DNA of 64,000 nt. Origin: Pseudomonas graminis (GTDB lineage: Bacteria; Pseudomonadota; Gammaproteobacteria; Pseudomonadales; Pseudomonadaceae). Below, one piece after another: positions 10,837 to 19,895 of the stretch. The DNA lies in the NCBI RefSeq assembly GCF_004364335.1, contig NZ_SOCR01000002.1:248001-312000 (forward strand). The letters are read 5' to 3'. Both the position numbers and the translations under genes were made by a program. The stretch's first letter is position 1. Every line of letters begins with the position of its first letter. A model generated the notes under the pieces. That model had not been told where the DNA came from. It was given only the letters and a program-made list of their open reading frames with translations, and ran no database searches.

Positions 10837-12603
10837 TTATCCAGGCACTCGCTGGCTGTGATTCTCACTCCACCGCAAACATTTATCCTGCGGTTGCAGG
10901 ATCAACGTCAGTTGGTTGAACAGATGAATGTCGGCGTACTGCGCGAAGAAGCGGCTGAGCAGCTCACCAAACAGGCAGATGTCCCCTTCCCCCGCGAAAT
11001 TGCCTTCATCCAGCGTGACTTCAATGTCCACACCCCGCAGCAGAAAACCGCCCTCAAAACGTTGAATCAGGTGATGGCGAACCTGGATGATCGACTGCAA
11101 CCGTCGCCGGTTTCGTTCGTTGTCGGTCCAGTCGTACAGCGCCAGCGTATTGCGCAAGACCTCGGCGCTCTCCAGCAGGGGCAAAAAGCTCGAGCCCATA
11201 TGACTGAGCACACGCCAATGAAAGCGGTCTTTGTCGGGGGCGTAACAGGGCATTGTCGGCGCGCACAGATTGCGCACCGTCAATGTCCGCCGACTCGACC
11301 GCGCAGGCTGGTCCAGCACCGTCTCCGTCAACGCCATTCGCGGCAGCTGACCGTTGGTGCCCGTCAACTGTAGGGTCAGGCGGTGTGCCAGGTTCAAGCG
11401 ATCCTGCTCGAAACCGTCTCCCCCCAGAATCAGCCACGTGCCGTGGGACCCATCTGGCGCGCGTTTGAGCCGGGTATGGAAATAGCGCTCCGGAGCGTCG
11501 TCACGCAGCATTCCGCCCCGGTGCTGAAAATGGGTGAAGGGCACATACTCATGCCGCGCAGCACGCTTGCCCGCGATAACGCTGTCCACGGAATAAATTT
11601 CCGTGTCGGCATCCTCTACCTGCACCGGCCGCAGCCGGTAATCGGTCTGTAAGGGATCGAGGGCCAGAGGGTCGACCTCCAGGGCAAACAGGTTGATGAC
11701 CGGCACGGCGTGAAGGCGAACATGCTCTGCACTGAGCGCAAACCCGCGGGGCCAGGGTTGATCGAGGACCACCTCAAGCTCGAACGCCTTGGTGTTGGCC
11801 TCAAGCTTGACCTGCTCCAGCCCCTTGAGCGTGACGAACATGAATTTCTCGGGGAAGCTGAAATATTCAAGCAACAACGGGCAGCCACTGAATCGGTCAT
11901 CGCCCTGCGGCCAGAGGCGATCCTCGTCGCCAAAACCCTTGGGGCTGAATTTGACAGCGACCTCTTCTCGTTCCGTGCCGCCCTTGCGCAGGTAGACCTT
12001 GCGGGCATTGAGCGCCAACGCCTGATGCAAGGCGCTGGCCACGGGCGTACTGGCGTTGAGGTACAGCGGCAGGTTGCGCAGGTCCAGCGTTTCCGCCTGC
12101 ATCAGCTTGCCCAGGGAGAAACGCAGCCTGATCACCGAGCGGCCATCCGCCTCCTGTCCAACCTCCACGGCATCGAGCGCGAGGGCGCGCAACGTCAGGT
12201 CCTGTGTGGTGGTGTAACGGCAGCGAGCGCCCTGTGGGCCGACCGGTCGCGAGCGCACCTCGAAGCCTTTGAGGATCGTCTCGCCGGTCTTCATCTCATG
12301 GATGTCAGGCGAGAACTCGACGATCGACAGCGACGGAATCATGCGCAGGTACTGCGGCCGCACCAGCCCGACCAATCCTTCAGTCAACTCCGGCAGGTCG
12401 TCGTCGAGCTTTTCCCGCAGTCGCCCCATGAGAAACGCAAAGCCCTGGAACAGCTGCTCGACCGCAGGGTCCTGCGCCCCGGGTCTGTCCAGATTCAGCG
12501 CGGCGGCCCGATCGGGAAATGCAGCGCCGTATTCTTTAGCCGCTTCGCGCAGGTAGCGCATCTCGGCGTCGAAATACGCCAGCGTCGGGTTGTCCTTGCT
12601 CAT
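10837..12603 (-). CDS. tssF: Type VI secretion baseplate protein TssF (orphan)
   Basis: This 588-residue protein of the TssF/VasA/ImpG family is a wedge component of the T6SS baseplate, normally working with TssE, TssG and TssK. The N-terminus (YFDAEMRYLREAAKEYGAAFP, then DPAVEQLFQGFAFLMGRLREKLDDDLPELTEGLVGLVRPQYLRMIPS) is the family signature, and the length is close to other TssF proteins. It is the last gene of the effector island and comes about 50 bases after the PAAR gene. No tssE, tssG or tssK is adjacent, which is unusual because TssF and TssG are normally encoded together. Confidence 0.92.
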   Translation of the reverse strand: MSKDNPTLAYFDAEMRYLREAAKEYGAAFPDRAAALNLDRPGAQDPAVEQLFQGFAFLMGRLREKLDDDLPELTEGLVGLVRPQYLRMIPSLSIVEFSPDIHEMKTGETILKGFEVRSRPVGPQGARCRYTTTQDLTLRALALDAVEVGQEADGRSVIRLRFSLGKLMQAETLDLRNLPLYLNASTPVASALHQALALNARKVYLRKGGTEREEVAVKFSPKGFGDEDRLWPQGDDRFSGCPLLLEYFSFPEKFMFVTLKGLEQVKLEANTKAFELEVVLDQPWPRGFALSAEHVRLHAVPVINLFALEVDPLALDPLQTDYRLRPVQVEDADTEIYSVDSVIAGKRAARHEYVPFTHFQHRGGMLRDDAPERYFHTRLKRAPDGSHGTWLILGGDGFEQDRLNLAHRLTLQLTGTNGQLPRMALTETVLDQPARSSRRTLTVRNLCAPTMPCYAPDKDRFHWRVLSHMGSSFLPLLESAEVLRNTLALYDWTDNERNRRRLQSIIQVRHHLIQRFEGGFLLRGVDIEVTLDEGNFAGEGDICLFGELLSRFFAQYADIHLFNQLTLILQPQDKCLRWSENHSQRVPG

Positions 12604-12655
12604 GGCAGATGTCCTTGTCTTGTGTGTCTTGTGTGTTGAAAAACATCCTGCCTTC

Positions 12656-12919
12656 TCAGCCGGCTGTGGCTTCCGGGAGGGAGGTGATCAATGCGCAGCC
12701 ACACTCACAGAGGTCGTCGTGGAACGCGACGGGTACGCCGTCGTCGCTGTAGCCTGAGTTGCCCTGGGCAATGCGGGTGGTGCCATGGCCTGGTAGCGGG
12801 CAAAGCACGATGTCGCCTACGCGCGCTGCGCCGATGCCTTCAAAGATCATTGCGTCCGAGCCGGTTTTGACGATGCCGCCGCCGGTGGTGGTGTCGCCGA
12901 TGCGGATGATGCCTTTCAT
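12656..12919 (-). CDS. PAAR-domain protein (T6SS spike tip)
   Basis: An 87-residue stand-alone PAAR protein, beginning MKGIIRIGDTTTGGGIVKTGSDAMIFEGIGAARVGDIVLCPLPGHG. PAAR proteins sharpen the VgrG spike and help attach effectors. The start ATG overlaps the stop of the upstream immunity gene as ATGA, so the longer in-frame extension is discarded. No toxin domain is fused: the protein ends shortly after the CECGC segment. Confidence 0.93.
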   Translation of the reverse strand: MKGIIRIGDTTTGGGIVKTGSDAMIFEGIGAARVGDIVLCPLPGHGTTRIAQGNSGYSDDGVPVAFHDDLCECGCALITSLPEATAG

Positions 12920-13989
12920 GTGAAATCCTTTTCTAGTTGGGTGGGTCGGGTAAGGGGGAGCGATTGAGACATAGGCCTGCCGGTGGCGGGTTCGAGTTTC
13001 AGGTCTCGGGTCAGGCGCTGGATCAACTCCGGCGAAGCCTTTTCCGGCGGGACATTGGCTTCGCGGGCTTCCAGCCATTGCAGCTTGCCGTCCCACGGCG
13101 GCAGCTTGGCCGGGGGCAGCGGAAGGATTTCGTTGATTTCGGGGACTTTGGGGTGGGCGTAGGAGTACCTCGCCAGGATGCGCCAGATGGTTTTGTAGCG
13201 TTCGGCGCGCTCCAAGTCTTCTGGCAAGTCTAAATAATCCAATTCATCGGTCGGCTCAGGTCCTCGGAAACTGTCATCCAACCACCCCGCAGAAGTTTCA
13301 TCGCCTGCGGCGACGCCGAGTTGAAACACCTCCAAAGCATCTCGATATTGCCGTCTACCTTGGAGGTTGATTGCTAGCTGTAGCGCCGCGGGACCGTGCC
13401 CTTGCTCAGCGGCACAGCGACGCATCTGCCGCGCGACATCCGGCGCCCTGCTGCTCGGCGCCAGCGCATCACCAACTTCATATTGGGCTTGCGCACTGCC
13501 CTCGTCAGCGGCCTTGCGCAGATAGCGCAGCGACATTTCCATGTCTTGCTTCAGATCGGCGATACCGTTTTTTAGAAACACCGACACAAAGTAGTAACCT
13601 GTGGCTACGTTCGCATCGATCAGGTCTTGACTGAAGCGCAGGTGTTCGTGACCCCGCAGTTTGTATTTCCCTCGCAGGCTGCCGTTCTGCAGGTTGATGG
13701 TGGCCTTGGGGTGCCCATTTTCGGCGGCGATCCGGTACAGCCGGGTTATTTCAAGATCGGTAGTCGGGTCCTGTTTGAGCTGGTTGTTCTTCTCCAACCA
13801 ACGGGCGTACTGGAACAGCACATCGCTGTCGGGACTGGCCGCAGGTAGAGTTTGGTGCTTGCAAGAGAAGGCCAGATTTCCCTGGATCTCGCTGAGTGAC
13901 GGCACCGATGCGGTGTGCGTCCGCTGGGTGACAGGTACATCGCAACCTGCCAGCAACAGGCATGACAAAAGCCAAGCACGGTTCCTCAT
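12916..13989 (-). CDS. Tle5 immunity-type Sel1-repeat lipoprotein, short paralogue
   Basis: This 357-residue predicted lipoprotein begins MRNRAWLLSCLLLAGCDV, with lipobox LAGC at Cys16. It carries Sel1/TPR-like repeats (DLEITRLYRIAAENGHPKATINLQNGS, DMEMSLRYLRKAADEGSAQAQYEVG, ALEVFQLGVAAGDETSAGW) and a DUF6396-like C-terminal part. In P. aeruginosa, Sel1-type immunity proteins follow the Tle5 lipase PldB, so this one probably neutralises Tle5 in the periplasm. It is a tandem paralogue of the gene at 13986-15269 but lacks that protein's last ~75 residues, ending in an unrelated short tail. It overlaps both neighbours in ATGA junctions. Confidence 0.85.
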   Translation of the reverse strand: MRNRAWLLSCLLLAGCDVPVTQRTHTASVPSLSEIQGNLAFSCKHQTLPAASPDSDVLFQYARWLEKNNQLKQDPTTDLEITRLYRIAAENGHPKATINLQNGSLRGKYKLRGHEHLRFSQDLIDANVATGYYFVSVFLKNGIADLKQDMEMSLRYLRKAADEGSAQAQYEVGDALAPSSRAPDVARQMRRCAAEQGHGPAALQLAINLQGRRQYRDALEVFQLGVAAGDETSAGWLDDSFRGPEPTDELDYLDLPEDLERAERYKTIWRILARYSYAHPKVPEINEILPLPPAKLPPWDGKLQWLEAREANVPPEKASPELIQRLTRDLKLEPATGRPMSQSLPLTRPTQLEKDFT

Positions 13990-15269
13990 GCCAGCCTCCA
14001 CCAGACCCGCACCGGGCCTTCGTGTTCGCTCTTGGGCAGCGGCCAGATTCGGTCGCGATAGTAGCGCATGCGCTGGACGGGGAAGACATCGCCTTGCTCG
14101 AAGTGACGAACAATCGGCTGGCCGTCGGGGGTGTGCAGCTCCCGATGCTCGAACACCTGCCACCAACCGCTGACCGGGCACTTCGTCCCGGCGACGCATT
14201 GGTCGGCCGACAGGTCTGCCTGGCTGAAGCCCTTGGCGCCCGGCATCGGCTTGCCGGTGGCGGGGTCGAGTTTCAGGTCCTGGGTCAGGCGCTGGATCAA
14301 CTCCGGCGAAGGCTTTTCCGGCGGGACATTGGCTTCGCGGGCTTCCAGCCATTGCAGCTTGCCGTCCCACGGCGGCAGCTTGGCCGGGGGCAGCGGGAGG
14401 ATGTCGTTGATTTCGGGGACTTTGGGGTGAGCGTAGGAGTAGTCGGCGAGGATGCTCCAGATTTTGTTGTAGCGCTCGGCGCGGTCGAGATCTTTGTCGA
14501 GAGCCAAGTAATGCAACTCATCGGTCGGCTCCGGACCTCGAAAACTGTCATCCAGCCATCCTGCGGAAGTTTCATCGCCTGCGGCGACGCCGAGCTGAAA
14601 TGCCTCAAGCGCGTCTCGGTATTGCCGCCTACCTTGGAGATTGACTGCTAGCTCCAGCGCTGCATCTCCATGCCCTTGCTCAGCCGCACACCGACGCATC
14701 TGCCGCGCGACATCGGGCGCTCTGCTGCTCGGCGCCAGCGCGTCGCCAATCTCGTATTGAGCTTGGGCACTTCCTTCGTCGGCCGCCTTGCGCAAAAAGC
14801 GCAACGACATCTCCATATCTGGTTTCAAATCGGCAATACCGTTTTTCAAAAATAGCGAGACGAAGTAGTAACCCGTGGCTACGTTTGCATCGATCAGGTC
14901 TTGACTGAAGCGCAGGTGCTCGTAGCCCCGGAGTTTGTATTTCCCGCGCAGGCTGCCGTTCTGCAGGTTGATATTGGCCTTGGGATGACCATTCTCAGTG
15001 GCGATACGGTACAGCCGACTAATTTCAAGGTCGGTATCCGGGTCTTGTTTCAGCTGGTTGTTCTTCTCCAACCAACGGGCGTACTGGAACAGCACATCGC
15101 TGTCAGCACTCCCCGGAGTTAGCGTTTCGTGTTTGCAAGTAAAGGCGAGGTTGTCCTTAATTGCAGCGAGAGATTTCATCGGGATGTCCTTGTCCGGTAG
15201 TGGTCGTAACCCGTTGCCGTTGTCGCAGGCAGTCATGGCTAGGCAGGCAAGCAGCAGTAAGCGGCGCAT
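13986..15269 (-). CDS. Tle5 immunity-type Sel1-repeat lipoprotein, long paralogue
   Basis: This 427-residue predicted lipoprotein begins MRRLLLLACLAMTACDNG, with the lipobox Cys at about residue 15. It has the same Sel1/DUF6396 body as its neighbour and an added C-terminal segment of about 75 residues (from GAKGFSQADLSADQC to VRVWWRLA). The ATG at 15269 overlaps the tle5 stop by one base (TGATG), which fixes the start and couples translation to the toxin gene. The position and export signal fit a periplasmic immunity protein against the adjacent phospholipase. The long and short copies are highly similar until they diverge near their ends. Confidence 0.87.
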   Translation of the reverse strand: MRRLLLLACLAMTACDNGNGLRPLPDKDIPMKSLAAIKDNLAFTCKHETLTPGSADSDVLFQYARWLEKNNQLKQDPDTDLEISRLYRIATENGHPKANINLQNGSLRGKYKLRGYEHLRFSQDLIDANVATGYYFVSLFLKNGIADLKPDMEMSLRFLRKAADEGSAQAQYEIGDALAPSSRAPDVARQMRRCAAEQGHGDAALELAVNLQGRRQYRDALEAFQLGVAAGDETSAGWLDDSFRGPEPTDELHYLALDKDLDRAERYNKIWSILADYSYAHPKVPEINDILPLPPAKLPPWDGKLQWLEAREANVPPEKPSPELIQRLTQDLKLDPATGKPMPGAKGFSQADLSADQCVAGTKCPVSGWWQVFEHRELHTPDGQPIVRHFEQGDVFPVQRMRYYRDRIWPLPKSEHEGPVRVWWRLA

Positions 15270-17170
15270 CAGTCGAGGTTCGTCAGCGTGGCGGGGGAGT
15301 AATGAAATTCGACGAGGGGAGCGCAAGGCTGCTTACCCTTCTCGTCTGCGCGGAGGTCCTTATTTTTCTTGATGATTTCCTGCCAGGCCTTGAACGCAGC
15401 TTTCGGCTGATCCTGGATCCCCCTCCCCGCCGTATGCAGATCCCACAACCTCCGCCTCAACGCCTGAGTTTCACTCGCCCACTCATGGGCAATGTTCAAT
15501 TCGCTATCCACCTGCATGCTGCGGGTGTTGATGTTGGCGGAGCCATGGGTGGTAAACACGTCGTCGACGATCATCAACTTGGAATGGATGTACACCGGCA
15601 TCCAGTTGCCGGGAGGTGAGTCGGGCGCCACCAGCGAGCAGATGTGCACTTTGAGGTTAGGGATGTCCTCGGGCTTGAGCACTTCCTGTTCGATGGCCTT
15701 GATCTGGCCTTCGAGCACGGCCCGTCGGAAGGCCGCGGCGCTTTCGACGTCGCGCTGCTTTTGCAGCGCTTTCTCGCTCATCTCACTATTAGGTCCGGTC
15801 AGCAAATGGCTCACGAAGGTCATCGCCTGGTCCGCGATCAGTTCGCTCAGATCCTGCTCCTGCGCAGCGGCCTCTGCCTTGGCTGCCTCGATGCGTTGCA
15901 GTTGGGTGATTTTCGGCATGGTGTCAGCGCGCCCCAAGCTGTCGAGCATAAGCTGGGTGTTGACCGTGCCTTTGCCGATGCCGTCGTCGGTGACGTTGGT
16001 GATCACGAACAGGTGCAATGCGCCGTGCTTGCCGGGGTCGCGCCCGCCTTGGGTCTGGGCGATGGCCGCCTTCTTGATCATTTCGGCCAGCGGCGGCCAG
16101 CGAAAGTACTGGTTTTCGATGTAGATGAAGCCCGTGGCGTTGTTCACCGCTTGCAGGTAGAGCGTCTCGATGTCGCGTCGGCCTTCCTGGGCCTGGGTGC
16201 GCAGGATCTGGGCGAAGTGCCGTTGCTGGTCGGGCGGGCATTTCAAGCGTTTGCCCAGGGCCATGGCGTCGCGGGTGGTCATCAGGTCTTCGCCCGTCGC
16301 GTCGAACCAGGCCGTGGCGAAGTTGTGGTGCAGGTGCTCCAGGATCGGCCCGGCCACCTGGCTGGAAATGTCCTGACGCGGCGTGTCGCCCCGAGGCCCG
16401 GCATTGGGACGAGGTTTGCTGGCTTTGTCGCGCTTGAGCGCCGAGTGAGCGTCGGTGTCCCAATACTCATCGAGGGTGTTGTGGCCCATGACGAAACCCA
16501 CCGCCTGTTCGGGGGCTTCATAGTCCACAAGGACGGTTTTCTGATGGTGGGTGGCGAACGCGCCAAGGGCCCCGAGTGTGCTGACACTAAGGTTCGGGTC
16601 GGAACCGTGATACCGGGCCTGGTGAATGATCTCGGCGCGGTCGAACAGGCTAAAGCCGCGACTGGCAAATGCAGGCCTTTCCAGGTCACGCCATAACGGC
16701 ATAGGAATGCCTGCGATGGAACACATCGCGAACCACTTACGGTCATAGGCGTACTGATCATCGGTGGCGCTCTGCATCTTGCGATCGTCAATCGGTACAC
16801 GCCCTTTGCCGGGCAGATTGGCTTCGCCACCCACGCCTGCAGTGTTGAATGGCATTTCCCAGCCCAGCACGCGTACTTTTACGCCCTGTCTGGCCTTCTG
16901 CATGAGCAACTCGCCGATGCAGGGTTGCTTCTCCCCGGTGCGAATGAAATACATCGACGGCTGAAATCCCCAGCAGATGATGTCCACCGAATGGATCGCT
17001 TTTTCGATGGCCTCGTGCACGGCCTGAAAAGTGTCCTTGCCGTTCACCAGCGGCTTATAGGTCGCCAAGGCTGGCGGGTACTCAGAGTCCTGCACGAACC
17101 AAGGGGGCGTCAGAGTCACGGTGTCGGTTTCTTGAAACGATACGGGCGCGACGATTTCGGGCTGCGTCAT
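15269..17170 (-). CDS. tle5: Tle5-family phospholipase D effector (T6SS)
   Basis: A 633-residue phospholipase D-type T6SS lipase effector. Both HKD motifs are intact: H209-x-K211-x4-D216 in HHQKTVLVD, and H529-x-K531-x4-D536 in HSKLMIVDD, followed by GSANINTRSM. Proteins of this class hydrolyse phospholipids of target cells. The size is nearer to P. aeruginosa PldB (Tle5b) than to the much longer PldA. It has no signal peptide, as expected for VgrG-carried cargo. The start overlaps the vgrG stop (ATGA), and the stop overlaps the first immunity gene. Confidence 0.93.
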   Translation of the reverse strand: MTQPEIVAPVSFQETDTVTLTPPWFVQDSEYPPALATYKPLVNGKDTFQAVHEAIEKAIHSVDIICWGFQPSMYFIRTGEKQPCIGELLMQKARQGVKVRVLGWEMPFNTAGVGGEANLPGKGRVPIDDRKMQSATDDQYAYDRKWFAMCSIAGIPMPLWRDLERPAFASRGFSLFDRAEIIHQARYHGSDPNLSVSTLGALGAFATHHQKTVLVDYEAPEQAVGFVMGHNTLDEYWDTDAHSALKRDKASKPRPNAGPRGDTPRQDISSQVAGPILEHLHHNFATAWFDATGEDLMTTRDAMALGKRLKCPPDQQRHFAQILRTQAQEGRRDIETLYLQAVNNATGFIYIENQYFRWPPLAEMIKKAAIAQTQGGRDPGKHGALHLFVITNVTDDGIGKGTVNTQLMLDSLGRADTMPKITQLQRIEAAKAEAAAQEQDLSELIADQAMTFVSHLLTGPNSEMSEKALQKQRDVESAAAFRRAVLEGQIKAIEQEVLKPEDIPNLKVHICSLVAPDSPPGNWMPVYIHSKLMIVDDVFTTHGSANINTRSMQVDSELNIAHEWASETQALRRRLWDLHTAGRGIQDQPKAAFKAWQEIIKKNKDLRADEKGKQPCAPLVEFHYSPATLTNLD

Positions 17171-19893
17171 GGGGCCTCCTCTTCCTGATCGGCGGTGTTA
17201 TTCAGCACGGCGGCGTACTGCGTGCGGTGGTCGGTGTGTGAAGCCGGCTGATTGACCGGGGTGTCGGGCGCGGAACGGTGATTGTGCAGGCCCTGATTGG
17301 CCAGCCTTCCCTGCTCGGGATGGCTGTAAGCGGTTACGGCGGGAATGCGGTAGCTGACGCCGTTGGCCATTTCCAGCCGGTATTCCTGCGTCGTCGGCTG
17401 ATGGTCAACCTCGACCTGCCCGCTGCCGTCCATGACGCCCTCGGTGATCAGTCCGCCATCGGCATAAAGCTTGTAGGGCATGTGCGTCCAGCTGCCGCCA
17501 AGGTTGGGCGTTGCGGCCAGCTTCAGGCGCAGGGGCTGGCGGGTCAGCTGTTTCGGGGAGTCGGGATGGTCGGCAGCCATGGTCGCGCCGCCCTTGATGA
17601 ACTGAAAAGTCGCGGCCTTGAGCAGATGGTCGCCCGCCGTCCCCGACTCGATGAGGCCCTGCTCCAGCGTCAGGTAGCTGCCTGCGGCGTTGAGCACGAT
17701 CTTCTTCTTGGCGACGATGTGGATCTCGTCTTCGGTGCTGGTGATGCTCAGGCCTTGCCGCGCCAGCAACTCCAGCGTGTCGTTCTGCGCCTGCACGCTG
17801 ACCGGCCCTTGATTGGCGATCAGCTTGATGCCCAGCTGGCGCACGAACAGGCTCAAGCCTTTGCCGACACCGATGAACATCCGCTTGACCACGCTGATGT
17901 CGGCTTCGCCGCCAGCGTTGAGCATGAGGTTGTCGTGGGCGGCCAGTTGCAGGTGCTTGCCGCTGGTGAGGGCAATCCCCTGGGGCGCGCTCAGCAACAG
18001 CACGGCGGATTTGAGCTGTTCGAGATTCTGCTCAAGCAAGTCCACCTGCGCCTGAACGCCAGCGGGCTCGGCCCTGCTCGCCTGGGCATCTTGGGACAGC
18101 CCTTGCAGTTGCTCTACCGCGTGCTGCAGGTGGGCAATCGCCGCTGCCATCTCCAGCTGTTGCCCCTGGGCTGCGGCCTGTTCATCGGCGCTGATGAACA
18201 GGCCTTTGCCGCTGCGGATCGCCCCCCAGCCGTCGGTGCGCAATTCGAAGCCTTCGCCGCGCTTCTGCTTGCTGGCGTCCACCAGATGCCCCAGATTCAG
18301 CTGACTCTTGCCGCTGTGGTCAGTACTGAGCTTGACGTGCTCCTTGCCGCGCTCGTCTTCCATGCGCAGTTTGTTGTTGGCCGGCGTGCGCAGCACGTTG
18401 CGGGTGAAGTCCCGGTCCGCCAGGGTCACCGGGTCAGGATGCCGGTCGTCGTGCAAGGCATGGGCGATGTAGGGCCGGTCGGGGTCGCCGTGCTCAAAGG
18501 CCACGGCCACTTCAGTGCCGGCAATCAGCGGCAGGTGCAGGCCGTGGGTGTCGCCGGCGTAGGCCCGGGCCAGACGCAGCCACGCGCTTTCTTCACCGGG
18601 CTCCCAGTGGTCACGGTCGAACAGGAAGTTGACCTTGTAGCGACCTTCCTTGTCGATGTGGCTGTAAGGGTCGTTGGCGATGACGCTGGTCACCCGGGCG
18701 GCCACGGTGCCGGCGAGCTGCGGCTTGCGCGGCACCGGGGGACGGAAGCAAACGGTCTCGCTGAAGGGAATGGCCACGAAGGCGACTTCGAAACTGCGAT
18801 CCCGGGCGGCGCGCAGGCTCAGGCCCGTGATCACGGCGCCAGGCTCGAAGGCGTGGGGGGCGTCGCCGGTGACGTCGAGGATTTGCCCCAGCGCCAGGGT
18901 CGCACTGCTGCTGACGCCACTTAAGCGCGTCTGGGCATTGAGATAACGCTCGTGGCGCAGCCGGGCATAGAAAAAGCCGCTTTCGCTTTCAAGGTCTTCG
19001 TCCTGATCCCGTGGGTCGCCCAGCACGGTATAGGGTTCGGCGTAGTGATAGGCCTCGCCGTAGGTGGTGGTGGCGCGCCGGCTTTGATCGGCCTCGCCGT
19101 CAAGCCAGGCGTTAGCGTCGCGTGGGTCGTAGGCACGAAAGTAAATGCTCTTTTCCACCACGCAATGGTCGGATTGCAGCTGCCACACCGCGTCCTGATC
19201 ATGGCTGTCCAGCCCCGATGGCGAGCGACACGGCACCGGGGTTTGCGGCCATTGGTAGTGGCGCTGATCGTCGTGGAATTCGATCACGTCGATGTCGAGA
19301 CGGGCGTCGTGGGCGAAACGAAACCAGATGCCCACCTCGGCCAGCAGCCGTGAGATGAACGCCAGATCGCTATCGCCGAACTGCATCACTTGCTCGCGCC
19401 GGGGGTAGTCACGGACGAGCTTGAAGCGGAAATCATGGCCTTCCATGCCGTGGCGACTGCGCAGAATGCTGTCGACAATCTCCGGCACCGACATGTGTTG
19501 GTAGATACGGTACTGATGCCCGCGGGACAGCAGCGCCAGCCGCGGTTCAAGGGTGACTTCGTACCGCGCCTCGTCCCTGGAGGCTGACAGGCACTTGAAA
19601 CCGGTGACCACGCCACACAGGGTGCGCAGCGGGGGTACGGCGGGTAGCGGCAGACCGCCCATGGCGCTGGACAGCACGTGGGGCGCGATGTGCAGCGTAA
19701 ACCGCGCGGCTTTGCCGAGCATCTGACCGGCGCCGATATCCTGCCTCGACGCGGTGAATTCGATGACATAGATGAATGGCTGGCTGAGCGTCTCCTCGCC
19801 CGTGAACGTCAGTACGTCGAGGTCGGCATCCAGCTCATCGACATCCAGCGTGTGACGGCTGTGATCGAAAAAGACCGGGAATGAGTCCGTCAT
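17167..19893 (-). CDS. vgrG: VgrG spike protein with C-terminal TTR-like extension
   Basis: This 908-residue T6SS spike protein has the gp27/gp5-like VgrG core in roughly the first 500 residues (FTGEETLSQPFIYVIEFTAS, VTSVIANDPYSHIDKEGRYKVNFLFDRD, GLHLPLIAGTEVAVAFEHGDPDRPYI). A DUF2345 region follows to about 770, including ALTSGKHLQLAAHDNLMLNAGGEADI. From about 781 a transthyretin-like extension (LRLKLAATPN...YKLYADGGLITEGVMDGSGQVEV) ends in a low-complexity tail. Such extensions are known to dock Tle lipases. The ATG at 19893 is two bases after the tssL stop; the longer frame to 20016 lies inside tssL and is discarded. Confidence 0.94.
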   Translation of the reverse strand: MTDSFPVFFDHSRHTLDVDELDADLDVLTFTGEETLSQPFIYVIEFTASRQDIGAGQMLGKAARFTLHIAPHVLSSAMGGLPLPAVPPLRTLCGVVTGFKCLSASRDEARYEVTLEPRLALLSRGHQYRIYQHMSVPEIVDSILRSRHGMEGHDFRFKLVRDYPRREQVMQFGDSDLAFISRLLAEVGIWFRFAHDARLDIDVIEFHDDQRHYQWPQTPVPCRSPSGLDSHDQDAVWQLQSDHCVVEKSIYFRAYDPRDANAWLDGEADQSRRATTTYGEAYHYAEPYTVLGDPRDQDEDLESESGFFYARLRHERYLNAQTRLSGVSSSATLALGQILDVTGDAPHAFEPGAVITGLSLRAARDRSFEVAFVAIPFSETVCFRPPVPRKPQLAGTVAARVTSVIANDPYSHIDKEGRYKVNFLFDRDHWEPGEESAWLRLARAYAGDTHGLHLPLIAGTEVAVAFEHGDPDRPYIAHALHDDRHPDPVTLADRDFTRNVLRTPANNKLRMEDERGKEHVKLSTDHSGKSQLNLGHLVDASKQKRGEGFELRTDGWGAIRSGKGLFISADEQAAAQGQQLEMAAAIAHLQHAVEQLQGLSQDAQASRAEPAGVQAQVDLLEQNLEQLKSAVLLLSAPQGIALTSGKHLQLAAHDNLMLNAGGEADISVVKRMFIGVGKGLSLFVRQLGIKLIANQGPVSVQAQNDTLELLARQGLSITSTEDEIHIVAKKKIVLNAAGSYLTLEQGLIESGTAGDHLLKAATFQFIKGGATMAADHPDSPKQLTRQPLRLKLAATPNLGGSWTHMPYKLYADGGLITEGVMDGSGQVEVDHQPTTQEYRLEMANGVSYRIPAVTAYSHPEQGRLANQGLHNHRSAPDTPVNQPASHTDHRTQYAAVLNNTADQEEEAP

Positions 19894-19895
19894 GT

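Noticed and set aside
12916..14370. 484-codon version of the short immunity gene
   Set aside because: The first ~127 codons are an out-of-frame reading of the upstream paralogue. The lipoprotein signal and ATGA overlap fix the start at 13989.
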